DNA from: Actinophytocola sp044466355
GTDB taxonomy: Bacteria; Actinomycetota; Actinomycetes; Mycobacteriales; Pseudonocardiaceae
Direction of reading: 5' to 3'
Length of the DNA stretch: 64,000 nt
Assembly (NCBI RefSeq): GCF_044466355.1
Contig: NZ_JBITMQ010000005.1
Location: forward strand, 186,001-250,000
The position numbers and the translations under genes are program-made. Each line of letters opens with the position of its first letter. Position 1 is the first letter of the stretch. Shown one piece after another: positions 15,514-23,274 of the stretch. The notes under the pieces are model-generated. The model was not told the DNA's origin, did no database searches, and saw only the letters and a list, made by a program, of their open reading frames with translations.

Positions 15514-16557
15514 TTAACGTGGCAGGTGGGCGATGACGGCCTCGGCATCGGCGACGATCCGGGTGATCAGTTCCGCACACGTCGGCAGGTCGGTCAGCGC
15601 GCCCACGACTTGGCCCGACGCCAGCACCCCCGCGTCCGTGTTGCCCTTCACCAGGCCCTCGCGCAACAGCATCGGAGTGTTGGCCGCCATCACCAGCTGC
15701 GACCACGTCAGGCGGCGGTTCCGCCGCATCGTCAGGCCCTCCCGCACCACCGACGGCCACGACAGACCCGTCAGCCTGCGAAAGCGGTTCGCGTTGCGGA
15801 CCGCGCGCAGCAGCGCGGTCGCGCGGTTCGCCTTCTCCAGCCCCGCCACCAGTTCCGTGCGCAGCACGCGGTGCGGCACCCCGTCGACCTTCGTCGTCAC
15901 GACCGTGTCGGACAGACCGCGCGTCAGGTACGCCTCCTTGACCGCCCTCGGCACCGTGCTCTCCTCGGTCAGCAGGAAACGCGTGCCCATCGCGACCCCG
16001 GCCGCGCCGTACGCGAGCGCCGCCGCCAGCCCGCGGCCGTCGTAGAAGCCGCCCGCCGCGATCACCGGGATGTCCACCGCGTCCACGACGGACGGCAACA
16101 GGATCGTCGTCGCCACCTGACCGGTGTGCCCACCGCCCTCGGCGCCCTGCACCACCACCGCGTCCGCGCCCCACGCGGCCACCTTCTGCGCGTGCCGCAC
16201 GGCACCCACCGACGGGATCACCACCACGCCGGCGTCCTTCAACGTCCCGATCAGCTCCTGCGACGGGGCCAGCGCGAACGACGCCACCTTCACCCCGGCC
16301 TCGATCATCAGGCGCACCCGGTCCGCCGCGTCGGCCGCGTCCGCTCGCAGGTTCACACCGAACGGCTGTCCGGTCCGCTCCCTGACCTCCGCGATCGCGG
16401 CACGCAGTTCGTCGAACGTCATCGTCGCCGACGCCAGGATGCCGAGCCCGCCCGCGTTCGCGACCGCCGACACGAGCCGGGGACCCGCTACCCAGCCCAT
16501 CCCGGTCTGCACCACCGGGTACCTGACACCTGTCAGCTTGGTCAGCGCGGTGTCCAT
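15514..16557 (-). CDS. ipdC: IpdC-like nitronate monooxygenase-family FMN oxidoreductase
   Basis: A 347-residue TIM-barrel flavoprotein of the 2-nitropropane dioxygenase/nitronate monooxygenase superfamily. FMN and active-site signatures are 'YPVVQTGMGWVAGPRLVSAV', 'VVQGAEGGGHTG' and 'VIAAGGFYDGRGLAAALAYG'. In sterol degraders IpdC is reported as a flavin-dependent hydroxyacyl-CoA dehydrogenase of the CD-ring pathway rather than a nitronate enzyme. The location directly after ipdA-ipdB matches Rv3551-Rv3553. ATG 16557 overlaps the ipdB stop by one base (TGATG). It is last in the fadA5-echA20-ipdA-ipdB-ipdC operon. Confidence 0.88.
   Translation of the reverse strand: MDTALTKLTGVRYPVVQTGMGWVAGPRLVSAVANAGGLGILASATMTFDELRAAIAEVRERTGQPFGVNLRADAADAADRVRLMIEAGVKVASFALAPSQELIGTLKDAGVVVIPSVGAVRHAQKVAAWGADAVVVQGAEGGGHTGQVATTILLPSVVDAVDIPVIAAGGFYDGRGLAAALAYGAAGVAMGTRFLLTEESTVPRAVKEAYLTRGLSDTVVTTKVDGVPHRVLRTELVAGLEKANRATALLRAVRNANRFRRLTGLSWPSVVREGLTMRRNRRLTWSQLVMAANTPMLLREGLVKGNTDAGVLASGQVVGALTDLPTCAELITRIVADAEAVIAHLPR
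16523..16536. repeat. iterated palindrome B copy (CTGACACCTGTCAG)
   Basis: Fourteen bases near the ipdC start, encoding L-T-G-V-R with ACA and AGG codons. Confidence 0.8.
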
Positions 16558-17234
16558 CACCAGGCCGGATTCAGTTCGCGGATGATCGCCAGCTCCTCGG
16601 CCGTCGGTTCGCGGGTCACCGGCGGGTCGTCGACCACCAACGGGAACCCGGTCTGCTCGATCACCTCGTCGGCGGTCACGCCGGGATGGAGCGACACGAC
16701 GCGCATCGCGTGGTCCGGGCCGCCGAAGTCGAGCACGCACAGGTTCGTCACGACCCGGTACACGTCGTGGAACGGCCCGCCGTCCCGGTCGTAACCCACA
16801 CCGGACACGACGTCGACGGCCGGCACGAACACCCGCGGCGAGTGCTTCGGCACCCAGTAACTCGTGCGGTGGTTGACCGTGTTGCCCGGCGCGCCGCGCA
16901 CACCCAGTAGCTGACGCTTGGGAGCTTGGTGCGGGCCGATGCACGAGATGTTCTGGTTGCCGTACCGGTCGATCTGGTTCGCGCCCATCACCACGTGCCG
17001 CCGCCCGTGCGCGACCACGTCGAACACGGCCCGGTACGGCAGCCAGCCCTCGGGCTTCCCGTCGGTGGTCAGCAATGTGGCCTCGCCGTCGGACAGCACG
17101 AGGTCGGGTTCGAACGTCCGCCGCGCGAGCCGCGCACCCAGCGACGGGACCGGCCCCATCGGGCTCGCGAGGATCTCGCCGTCACCGCGGAACAGTTCGG
17201 CGCACGCGACCACGCAGACGTCCATGCGGTTCAT
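16557..17234 (-). CDS. ipdB: COCHEA-CoA hydrolase beta subunit IpdB
   Basis: A 225-residue CoA-transferase-fold subunit. With IpdA it forms the enzyme that hydrolytically opens the last sterol ring (COCHEA-CoA hydrolase) rather than moving CoA. Characteristic stretches are 'VCVVACAELFRGDGEILASP', 'GRRHVVMGANQIDRYGNQNI', 'GVRGAPGNTVNHRTSYWV' and 'FGGPDHAMRVVSLHPGVT'. It is slightly shorter than the 250-residue mycobacterial protein, mainly at the C terminus. ATG 17234 overlaps the ipdA stop (ATGA); ATG 17225 is an alternative. Coupled translation with ipdA suits a heteromeric complex. Confidence 0.92.
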   Translation of the reverse strand: MNRMDVCVVACAELFRGDGEILASPMGPVPSLGARLARRTFEPDLVLSDGEATLLTTDGKPEGWLPYRAVFDVVAHGRRHVVMGANQIDRYGNQNISCIGPHQAPKRQLLGVRGAPGNTVNHRTSYWVPKHSPRVFVPAVDVVSGVGYDRDGGPFHDVYRVVTNLCVLDFGGPDHAMRVVSLHPGVTADEVIEQTGFPLVVDDPPVTREPTAEELAIIRELNPAW

Positions 17235-18049
17235 GCGACCGCCTTCTGGTAGGCGGCCTCATCGCCGGACAGGTAACGGTCCACGAAGGACTCCCACTCG
17301 GTGGCGGCGTAGATCTCCTGGAACTTCTCGTCCCGGCCGTAGTCGGGCGCACAGCTCGTGAAGTGCGCGCCGTGTGGTGTTGCCACCACACCGTCGACCA
17401 TCATCCTGTTGAGCAACAACGTCTGCGGCGGCCCGTCCGTGCCGATGTCCTCCACAATGGACTCACACGACACGTAGCGCTTCTTAGCCGCCAGGCAGAA
17501 CAGGTCGTCGAAGTACGGGTCCGGCCCGAGGTAGCGGGCGTTGCCCCGGCGGTCTGCCCGGTTGAGGTGCACGAGCGCCACGTCGAGGTGCAGGGCGGGC
17601 ATCGCGACGAACTCCTCGCCGTCCTCGTACGGTGACCGCACGGTCTTCAGCGACGGGTCCAGCGTCAGCACGTCCGAGCCCAGTCCGGCGCGGATCGGCA
17701 GGAACGGCAACCGGTGCGCCGCCGCGCGCAGCCCGGCCTGGAGCATGCCCTCGTCGAACTCCCGCACCTCGATGGCACCGGACTCGCGGACCCTGCGGAA
17801 ATGGGGGTCGTAGGGGATCGAGTCCAGCGACACGAACCCGTAGACCGCTTTCCGGACCTTTCCCGCCGCGCACAGCAGCCCCAGGTCGGGGCCGCCGTAG
17901 CTGACGACCGTCAGGTTGGTCAGGGACGACCGCAGGATGGCCCGCACCAGCGCCATCGGCTTGCGCCGGGACCCCCAGCCGCCGATCCCGATGGTCATTC
18001 CGTCCGACAGCGTGGACACCACCTCATCGGCGGTCATCCGCTTGTCCAC
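17231..18049 (-). CDS. ipdA: COCHEA-CoA hydrolase alpha subunit IpdA
   Basis: A 272-residue CoA-transferase alpha-type subunit and partner of IpdB. Conserved stretches include 'GMTIGIGGWGSRRKPMALVR', 'VVSYGGPDLGLLCAAGKV', 'LPFLPIRAGLGSDVL' and 'APDYGRDEKFQEIYA'. GTG 18049 gives an N terminus VDKRMTADEV that lines up with the mycobacterial MPDKR start; ATG 18037 is an alternative. The start lies 26 bases inside the echA20 3' end, so the genes overlap. It belongs to the operon reading from fadA5. Confidence 0.92.
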   Translation of the reverse strand: MDKRMTADEVVSTLSDGMTIGIGGWGSRRKPMALVRAILRSSLTNLTVVSYGGPDLGLLCAAGKVRKAVYGFVSLDSIPYDPHFRRVRESGAIEVREFDEGMLQAGLRAAAHRLPFLPIRAGLGSDVLTLDPSLKTVRSPYEDGEEFVAMPALHLDVALVHLNRADRRGNARYLGPDPYFDDLFCLAAKKRYVSCESIVEDIGTDGPPQTLLLNRMMVDGVVATPHGAHFTSCAPDYGRDEKFQEIYAATEWESFVDRYLSGDEAAYQKAVA

Positions 18050-18782
18050 CAGCCCACCCCCGATCCCGAACCTCGTCCGCCGCACCCGTCAGGTTCAGCT
18101 CGAACGTGAACCCCTGCTCGTACCGGTAGCTGCGGTGCACGTCCTGCGGGTCGATCCCGTTGATCGACCGCTTCGCCGCGCGGATCACGCGCGGGTCCTT
18201 CGCCGCGATCTGCTTCGCCACCTCGAGCGCGGCGCCGTCCAACTGACCCGGGGGCACCACCCGGTACACCGACCCGAAGTGGTGCAGCTGCGCGGCCGTC
18301 ACGGTCGACGCCGTGTAGTACATCGCACGCATCAGGTGCTGCGGCACCAGCCGCGCCAGGTGGGTGGCCGCGCCGAGCGCACCTCTGTCCACTTCGGGCA
18401 GCCCGAACGTCGCGTCGTCCGCGGCCACCACCACGTCCGCGTTGCCGACCAGCCCCACGCCACCGCCCAGGCAGAACCCGCGCACGGCGGCGATCACCGG
18501 TACCTGACAGTCGTAAACCGCGCCGAACGCCGCGTGGCAGCCGTGGTTCGCGCCGACCAGTGCCTCGTGGCCGTCGCGCAGGATCTCCTTGATGTCCACG
18601 CCCGCGCAGAAGCCCCGACCGGCGGCCCGCAGCACGACGACGTGCGTCGCTGGGTCGCGCCCCGCCGCGGTCACCGCGTCCGCGAGCGCGAACCAGCCCG
18701 CGACCGGGAGAGCGTTCACCGGCGGGTGGTCGATCGTCACGACGACGACCCCCGGCTCGGCGGTGGAGACCGTGACACCCAT
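18024..18782 (-). CDS. echA20: enoyl-CoA hydratase EchA20
   Basis: A 252-residue crotonase-family protein. EchA20 acts on a CD-ring CoA thioester and in mycobacteria lies immediately before ipdA, as here. The N terminus 'VVVVTIDHPPVNALPVAGW', the oxyanion-hole segments 'GRGFCAGVDIKEI' and 'GFCLGGGVGLVGNADVVVAA' and 'LPEVDRGALG' support it. ATG 18782 is one base from the fadA5 stop at 18784-18786, so the thiolase and echA20 are one transcription unit. Confidence 0.9.
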   Translation of the reverse strand: MGVTVSTAEPGVVVVTIDHPPVNALPVAGWFALADAVTAAGRDPATHVVVLRAAGRGFCAGVDIKEILRDGHEALVGANHGCHAAFGAVYDCQVPVIAAVRGFCLGGGVGLVGNADVVVAADDATFGLPEVDRGALGAATHLARLVPQHLMRAMYYTASTVTAAQLHHFGSVYRVVPPGQLDGAALEVAKQIAAKDPRVIRAAKRSINGIDPQDVHRSYRYEQGFTFELNLTGAADEVRDRGWAGGQADDRR

Positions 18783-18783
18783 G

Positions 18784-19902
18784 TCAGACCCGCTCGATGA
18801 TCGTGCCCGTGGAGAGCGCTCCACCAGCACACATCGTGATGAGCGCGGTGGCGGCGCCCCGGCGTTCCAGTTCGTGCAGCGCGGTCGTGACCAGCCGGGC
18901 GCCGGTGCTGCCGACCGGGTGCCCGAGCGCGATCGCGCCGCCGTTGACGTTCACGAGGTCCGGGTCCGGCTCGTGCACGGACTGCCACGACAACACGACC
19001 GACGCGAACGCCTCGTTCACCTCGAACAGGTCGAGGTCGCCGATCTTCATGCCGCTGCGGCCGAGCAGGCGTTCGGTGGCGTCGACCGGCCCGTCCAGGT
19101 GGTAGTACGGATCGGTGCCGACCAGGCACTGCGTGACGATCCGCGCCCGCGGGGTGATGCCCAGGGAGAGCGCTCTCCGTTCGTCCATCAGCAGCACGGC
19201 GGCCGCACCGTCGGAGATCTGGGAGGACGACCCGGCGGTGTGCAGGCCCTCGTCGAGCACCGGCTTGAGCTTGGCGAGCGCTTCCATGCTGGTCTCCCGC
19301 AGGCCCTGGTCCCGCGTGACGTCGCCGACCGGCACGACCTCGCGGTCGAAGTGCCCGGCGTCCCACGCCTTGCGCGCCTTCTGCTGGGAGAGCGCTCCAC
19401 AGCGGTCCAGGTCTTCGCGGGACAGTCCCCTCCGGGCCGCGATGCGCTCGGCCGCACCGAACTGGTTGGGCAGGTCCACCGACCAGTCGTCAGGTCGCGG
19501 CATGCCCACGTCCACGCCGACGTTCGACCGCAGCGGCACGCGGCTCATCGCCTCGACGCCGCACGCGATGCCGACGTCGATGGCGCCCGCCGCGATCTGC
19601 GCGGCGACCAGGTGCATGGCCTGCTGGGCCGATCCGCACTGGCTGTCGAGCGTCAGGCAGCCGGTCTGGTAAGGCAGTCCGGCGTAGAGCCACGCGGTGC
19701 GGGTGACGTTGTTGGACTGCTCGCCCGCCTGCGTGACGCAGCCGCCGAACACCTGCTCGACCAGCACTGGGTCGACACCCGCGCGGTCGATCACCGCACG
19801 CTGGGCGACGCCGAGCAGGTCGGCGGCATGCCTGTCGGACAGGTCGCCGCCGCGCTTGCCGATGGGGGTGCGCACGGCCGCCACGATCACCGGATTTCCC
19901 AT
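18784..19902 (-). CDS. fadA5: steroid beta-ketothiolase FadA5
   Basis: A 372-residue thiolase that cleaves acetyl-CoA from the 3-ketoacyl sterol side chain. The FadA5-type string of features is clear: 'GGCVTQAGEQSNNVTR', the nucleophile Cys in 'DSQCGSAQQAMH', 'IACGVEAMSRVPL', 'HTAGSSSQISDGAAAVL', 'YYHLDGPV', His in NEAF and GHPVG, and the second Cys in 'ITMCAGGALSTGTIIE'. These match FadA5 rather than FadA6. ATG 19902 has no Shine-Dalgarno, so it may be leaderless. The KstR-like box at 19914-19927 lies directly upstream. It leads the echA20-ipdABC operon, unlike in M. tuberculosis where fadA5 is apart from it. Confidence 0.93.
   Translation of the reverse strand: MGNPVIVAAVRTPIGKRGGDLSDRHAADLLGVAQRAVIDRAGVDPVLVEQVFGGCVTQAGEQSNNVTRTAWLYAGLPYQTGCLTLDSQCGSAQQAMHLVAAQIAAGAIDVGIACGVEAMSRVPLRSNVGVDVGMPRPDDWSVDLPNQFGAAERIAARRGLSREDLDRCGALSQQKARKAWDAGHFDREVVPVGDVTRDQGLRETSMEALAKLKPVLDEGLHTAGSSSQISDGAAAVLLMDERRALSLGITPRARIVTQCLVGTDPYYHLDGPVDATERLLGRSGMKIGDLDLFEVNEAFASVVLSWQSVHEPDPDLVNVNGGAIALGHPVGSTGARLVTTALHELERRGAATALITMCAGGALSTGTIIERV
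19165..19178. repeat. iterated palindrome A copy (GGAGAGCGCTCTCC)
   Basis: Exact 14-base palindrome inside fadA5, encoding R-A-L-S with AGA. Related truncated copies lie in the same gene at about 18811 and 19386. Confidence 0.9.
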
Positions 19903-19913
19903 GGAGCCCAAAC

Positions 19914-19927
19914 TAGAACGCGTTACC
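19914..19927. promoter_or_regulatory. KstR-like operator (fadA5 side)
   Basis: TAGAACGCGTTACC matches the KstR consensus TnnAACnnGTTnnA except for the last base. It lies 12 bases upstream of the fadA5 ATG in the divergent fadA5/cyp125 promoter region. Confidence 0.7.
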
Positions 19928-19931
19928 TATC

Positions 19932-19953
19932 GAAGCAAGCAGGCGCTTGGTTG
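19932..19953. promoter_or_regulatory. KstR2-like palindrome between two KstR boxes
   Basis: GAAGCAAGCAGGCGCTTGGT contains CAAGC-AGGC-GCTTG, the same layout as the palindromes at 1356 and 5823. Its location between two KstR boxes in the fadA5/cyp125 intergenic region suggests dual control. The binding protein is not shown by the sequence. Confidence 0.5.
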
Positions 19954-19979
19954 TCTTCTCCCCGTGTGCTTCAATCGAC

Positions 19980-19993
19980 TAGAACGTGTTCCA
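19980..19993. promoter_or_regulatory. KstR operator (cyp125 side)
   Basis: TAGAACGTGTTCCA fits TnnAACnnGTTnnA fully and lies 18 bases upstream of the cyp125 start. KstR is the TetR-type sterol repressor whose boxes show this consensus in mycobacteria and Rhodococcus. Confidence 0.85.
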
Positions 19994-20011
19994 TATCTGC
20001 GGGAGGCAGTG

Positions 20012-21226
20012 GTGATCCCGGACGGCTTCGACTTCACCGACCCCGACCTGTACGAGCACCGGATCCCGGTTCAGGAGTTCGCCGAGCTGCGCCGCACCGC
20101 GCCCGTGTGGTGGAACGCCCAGCCGCACAACCTCGCGGGCTTCGGTGACGACGGGTACTGGGTGGTGAGCCGGTACGCCGAGGTCAAGGAGGTCTCCCGG
20201 AACAGCGAGGTCTTCTCGTCCGCCGAGAACACCGCGATCATCCGCTTCAACCCGGACATGACCCGCGAGAAGATCGAAGCCCAGCGGTTGATCATGCTGA
20301 ACATCGACCCGCCGCAGCACTCCAAGGTCCGCGGCATCGTGTCCCGCGGCTTCACACCGAAAGCGGTGAACCGCCTTCGGGAAGCGCTCTCCGAGCGCGC
20401 CGAGCGCATCGTCACCGAGGCCTGTGCTCGCGGCGGCGGTGACTTCGTGACGCAGGTGGCGTGCGAGCTGCCACTACAGGCCATCGCGGAGCTCCTGGGC
20501 ATCCCGCAGGACGACCGGCACAAGGTCTTCGACTGGTCCAACCAGATGGTGGCCTACGACGACCCCGAGTACTCGATCAACCCCGAGGCCGCGTCGGCGG
20601 AGCTGCTGGGTTACGCGTGGGCGATGTCCGAGGAACGCAAGAAGTGCCCGATGAACGACATCGCCACGACCCTGGTGAACGCCGACATCGACGGCGAGGC
20701 ACTGGGATCGGACGAGTTCGGGTTCTTCGTCCTGCTGCTGGCGGTGGCGGGCAACGAGACCACCCGGAACGCGATTTCCCACGGCATGCACGCGTTCCTG
20801 AACAACCCGGACCAGTGGGAGCTGTACAAGTCCGACCGCCCCGCGACGACGGCGGACGAGATCGTGCGCTACTCGACCCCGGTGATGTCGTTCCAGCGCA
20901 CGGCGATGGCCGACACCGAGCTGGGCGGCGTGCCGATCAGGAAGGGCGACCGGGTCGGCATGTTCTACAGCTCGGCCAACTTCGACTCCGACGTGTTCGA
21001 GAGCCCGGAGCGCTTCGACATCCTGCGCGACCCCAACCCGCACCTGGGCTTCGGTGGCACCGGTGCGCACTACTGCGTCGGCGCGAACCTGGCGAAGCTG
21101 GAGATCGACCTGATCTTCAACGCGATCGCCGACCACATGCCGAACATCAGGCAGGTCGACCCGCCGCGGCGGCTGCGGTCGGGATGGCTGAACGGCATCA
21201 AGGAGCTGCAGGTCACGTACGCGTGA
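20012..21226 (+). CDS. cyp125: cytochrome P450 CYP125 (steroid C26-monooxygenase)
   Basis: A 404-residue cytochrome P450. CYP125 hydroxylates and further oxidises the terminal C26/C27 methyl of cholesterol or cholestenone, the first side-chain step. The I-helix motif AGNETTRN (about 245-252), typical of CYP125/CYP142/CYP124, the ExxR segment DEIVRY and the heme loop FGGTGAHYCVG with the ligand Cys near 355 are present. GTG 20012 follows GGGAGG by five bases. It is divergent from fadA5, the same pairing as Rv3545c/Rv3546. A consensus KstR box lies just upstream. Electron partners are not encoded nearby. Confidence 0.93.
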   Translation: MIPDGFDFTDPDLYEHRIPVQEFAELRRTAPVWWNAQPHNLAGFGDDGYWVVSRYAEVKEVSRNSEVFSSAENTAIIRFNPDMTREKIEAQRLIMLNIDPPQHSKVRGIVSRGFTPKAVNRLREALSERAERIVTEACARGGGDFVTQVACELPLQAIAELLGIPQDDRHKVFDWSNQMVAYDDPEYSINPEAASAELLGYAWAMSEERKKCPMNDIATTLVNADIDGEALGSDEFGFFVLLLAVAGNETTRNAISHGMHAFLNNPDQWELYKSDRPATTADEIVRYSTPVMSFQRTAMADTELGGVPIRKGDRVGMFYSSANFDSDVFESPERFDILRDPNPHLGFGGTGAHYCVGANLAKLEIDLIFNAIADHMPNIRQVDPPRRLRSGWLNGIKELQVTYA

Positions 21227-21230
21227 GGCG

Positions 21231-21710
21231 CTAACCCTCGTCGAGGTCGCTGGTCGCCGCGTGGCCCGCGGCGCCCGTCCGGTCCAGGAAGTCCGCGATG
21301 ACGGACAGTTCCTCGTCCGTGTAGGCCGCGCAGATCTCGTCCAGGGCCGCGTTCATGCCGCTGTACAGCGCGAACACCTCGCCGACCCGTTCGGGCCGCA
21401 TCCGCAGCACCACGCCGCGGCGGTCGTTCGGGTCGCGGTCCCTGGTGAGCCAACCGCCCTTCTCCAGGCGGTCCAGCACGCCGGTCATCGTCGCCGGGTG
21501 GAGACCCGCCGCGCGAGCCAGTGCGGACGGGCCGACCGGGCCCAGCCGCGCGACCAGCTCCAGGCAGTCCAGGTCACCGTCCCGCAGCTCGAGGCGGGCG
21601 CTGATCCGGCGGTTGAGCAGCGCCAGCTCGCTGCGCATGCCGCGCACGGAGTGCTTCACGGAGTTCGTGAGCCTGCGGCGGGCTCGTGGATCCTGTGGTA
21701 CGTTCGACAT
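21231..21710 (-). CDS. MarR-family transcriptional regulator
   Basis: A 159-residue winged-helix MarR protein. The recognition region reads 'SALARAAGLHPATMTGVLDR' and the wing 'DRDPNDRRGVVLRM'. It is divergent from an NmrA-like oxidoreductase gene across a short intergenic region containing GTACG-N5-CGTAC (21730-21744), so it probably represses that gene and itself. The 3' end lies four bases from the convergent cyp125 stop. Its ligand is unknown. Confidence 0.88.
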   Translation of the reverse strand: MSNVPQDPRARRRLTNSVKHSVRGMRSELALLNRRISARLELRDGDLDCLELVARLGPVGPSALARAAGLHPATMTGVLDRLEKGGWLTRDRDPNDRRGVVLRMRPERVGEVFALYSGMNAALDEICAAYTDEELSVIADFLDRTGAAGHAATSDLDEG

Positions 21711-21729
21711 ATATTACGGTTCCCATATC

Positions 21730-21744
21730 GTACGTGGTGCGTAC
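21730..21744. promoter_or_regulatory. inverted repeat between MarR and NAD(P)-binding protein genes
   Basis: GTACGTGGTGCGTAC is a perfect five-base inverted repeat with a five-base centre, embedded in an unusually AT-rich stretch (21711-21755). It is the likely MarR operator; this is inference from position. Confidence 0.5.
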
Positions 21745-21766
21745 TGAAATATAGCGGAGGTGAGCG

Positions 21767-22390
21767 GTGAAGCTCACGGTTTTCGGGGCGACCGGCGGGA
21801 TCGGTCGCCAACTCGTCCGTCAGGCACTCGATGAGGGACACGCCGTCACCGCTGTCGGGCGGCGGGAGTTCGAGGCGGGTGACGCGCAGGTCGCGGTCGT
21901 GCCCGACTTCGCCGACGTCGACCGGCTACAGGCCGCGGTCGCCGGGTGCGACGCGGCGCTCTCCGCGGTCGGGCCGCGCACCCGCGCGGACGGGGCCGTC
22001 GCCTCCGGCGTCACGAAGCACATCATCGCCGCGCTGACCGGGGCGGGCGTGCCGCGGTTCGAGGCCGTGTCCGCCGGGCCCGTCGGACCTCGGCCGCCGG
22101 GGGACGCGTTCCTCGACCGGCGCGTGCTGCACCCGATCGTCAGCCGGGTCTTCGCCGCCAACTACGCCGACCTCGAGGTGATGGAGGAGGACATCGCGGC
22201 GAGCGGTCTCACGTGGACCGTCGTGCGCCCGCCACGGCTCACCGACAAGCCGCGCGGTGAGTACCGGATCTCCATCGGGGGCAACCTGACACGCGCCAGG
22301 TTCGTCTCCCGCGCCGATGTCGCACACCTCATGCTCGCGCTCCTCACCGACAAGCGTGCCTACGACACCGTCGTGGGCGTCGCCCGCTGA
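21767..22390 (+). CDS. NAD(P)-binding NmrA/SDR-atypical family oxidoreductase
   Basis: A 207-residue Rossmann-fold protein with the cofactor motif GATGGIGRQLV near the N terminus, 'HAVTAVGRR' after beta-2 and 'LTWTVVRPPRLTDKPRGEY' in the substrate region, as in flavin reductase/NmrA-like atypical SDRs. It may be a quinone or flavin reductase or a redox sensor. GGAGG precedes the start. It is divergent from a MarR regulator that probably controls it. The substrate cannot be told from the sequence. Confidence 0.85.
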   Translation: MKLTVFGATGGIGRQLVRQALDEGHAVTAVGRREFEAGDAQVAVVPDFADVDRLQAAVAGCDAALSAVGPRTRADGAVASGVTKHIIAALTGAGVPRFEAVSAGPVGPRPPGDAFLDRRVLHPIVSRVFAANYADLEVMEEDIAASGLTWTVVRPPRLTDKPRGEYRISIGGNLTRARFVSRADVAHLMLALLTDKRAYDTVVGVAR

Positions 22391-22475
22391 GCCGCCCCTT
22401 CGGGCGCCCGCCCCTGCCCGTTCTGCCGTCCGGCCGAGGCAGAGCGCGGCCCGCCCCCGCGGGCACGCTGGGCAC

Positions 22476-22856
22476 GTGTCCCGTCGCCTCGCCACCGTCG
22501 CCGTCCTGCTGGGCGGCCTGCTCACGGCGTGCGCGGGCGCCAACCCGGCCCAGCACTTCTGTGACGACTACGGCGCCGCGGTCGGCAAGCTCTACACCGC
22601 CGCCGGAGACTACGCGGCCGCACCGGCCGAGTTCACCACCGTCGCCAGGTCTACTTTGGACGAGCTGACACGTGTCAGGGCCGGTGCGCCCAACGAGGAA
22701 CTGCGCCGCGCGTTCGACTCCGCCTACTTCGCCATGACCGTGTTCAGCGAGGACGAGGGCCTCGCGGACTTCCTGGTCCGCACCGACTTCGCGCAGGACG
22801 ACGTGGTGAAGGCCTGCGCGGAGCACGGCGTCCAGCTCAAACCTGACGCAGGGTAG
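22476..22856 (+). CDS. small putative lipoprotein
   Basis: A 126-residue protein starting at GTG 22476 with a short positive N terminus, a hydrophobic core and the lipobox LLTAC, so the mature protein should be lipid-anchored on the outer face of the membrane. The rest is helical and acidic with two further Cys residues; no family is recognised. It lies about 85 bases after the NmrA-like gene and its 3' end overlaps the convergent SnoaL-like gene by 20 bases. Confidence 0.65.
   Translation: MSRRLATVAVLLGGLLTACAGANPAQHFCDDYGAAVGKLYTAAGDYAAAPAEFTTVARSTLDELTRVRAGAPNEELRRAFDSAYFAMTVFSEDEGLADFLVRTDFAQDDVVKACAEHGVQLKPDAG
22665..22678. repeat. iterated palindrome B copy (CTGACACGTGTCAG)
   Basis: Perfect 14-base palindrome in the lipoprotein gene, encoding L-T-R-V-R with ACA and AGG codons. 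Confidence 0.85.
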
Positions 22857-23274
22857 CCATCGCGCGTTCGGTCTCCCAGAAGGCGCGGAGCGACACGATC
22901 TGCCCCTCGTCGTTCACCCGGTACACGAACACGCCCTCGGCATCCACCCGGTGGCCGCCCGGCAGGTACGAGGAGATCGTGCCGACGTTCGCGACCTCGT
23001 CGCCCGCCGCGAACGAGTCGCGGATCTCGAACTCGATGCGTTCCGCGTTACCGATCGTCAGGTCCCAGAACGCGGCGATCGCCGTCCGGCCGCGGTGCCC
23101 CTCGCCTGTCGCGTCGAACATCGACACGCCGACCGGGTCCTCCACGACCGCGTCGTCGGCGAACAGCGCGAGCCACTCGTCCTTGGCGCCGCGGGAGACC
23201 GCGTCCATCGACCGGCGCGACGCGGTGCGGGCCGGGTGGTCGGTCTCCGGGCCGCTCCAGGTAACCGCTGTCAC
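22837..23274 (-). CDS. SnoaL-like/ketosteroid-isomerase-fold protein
   Basis: A 145-residue NTF2-like protein with the family pattern 'EWLALFADDAVVEDPVG' followed by 'GRTAIAAFWDLTIGN' and C-terminal strands 'VFVYRVNDEGQIVSLRAFWE'. Members include ketosteroid isomerases and polyketide cyclases, and a steroid isomerase role would suit the setting, but the catalytic residues cannot be placed with confidence. GTG 23274 overlaps the stop of the F420-type oxidoreductase gene (GTGA), so it ends the DUF35-ltp4-ltp3-LLM operon. Confidence 0.75.
   Translation of the reverse strand: MTAVTWSGPETDHPARTASRRSMDAVSRGAKDEWLALFADDAVVEDPVGVSMFDATGEGHRGRTAIAAFWDLTIGNAERIEFEIRDSFAAGDEVANVGTISSYLPGGHRVDAEGVFVYRVNDEGQIVSLRAFWETERAMATLRQV

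Noticed and set aside
18784..19902. FadA6 identity for the thiolase next to echA20-ipdABC
   Set aside because: Segment-by-segment motifs (CVTQ-GEQSNN, IACGVEAMSR, YYHLDGPV, CAGGALSTGTIIE) are those of FadA5, and cyp125 is divergent from it.
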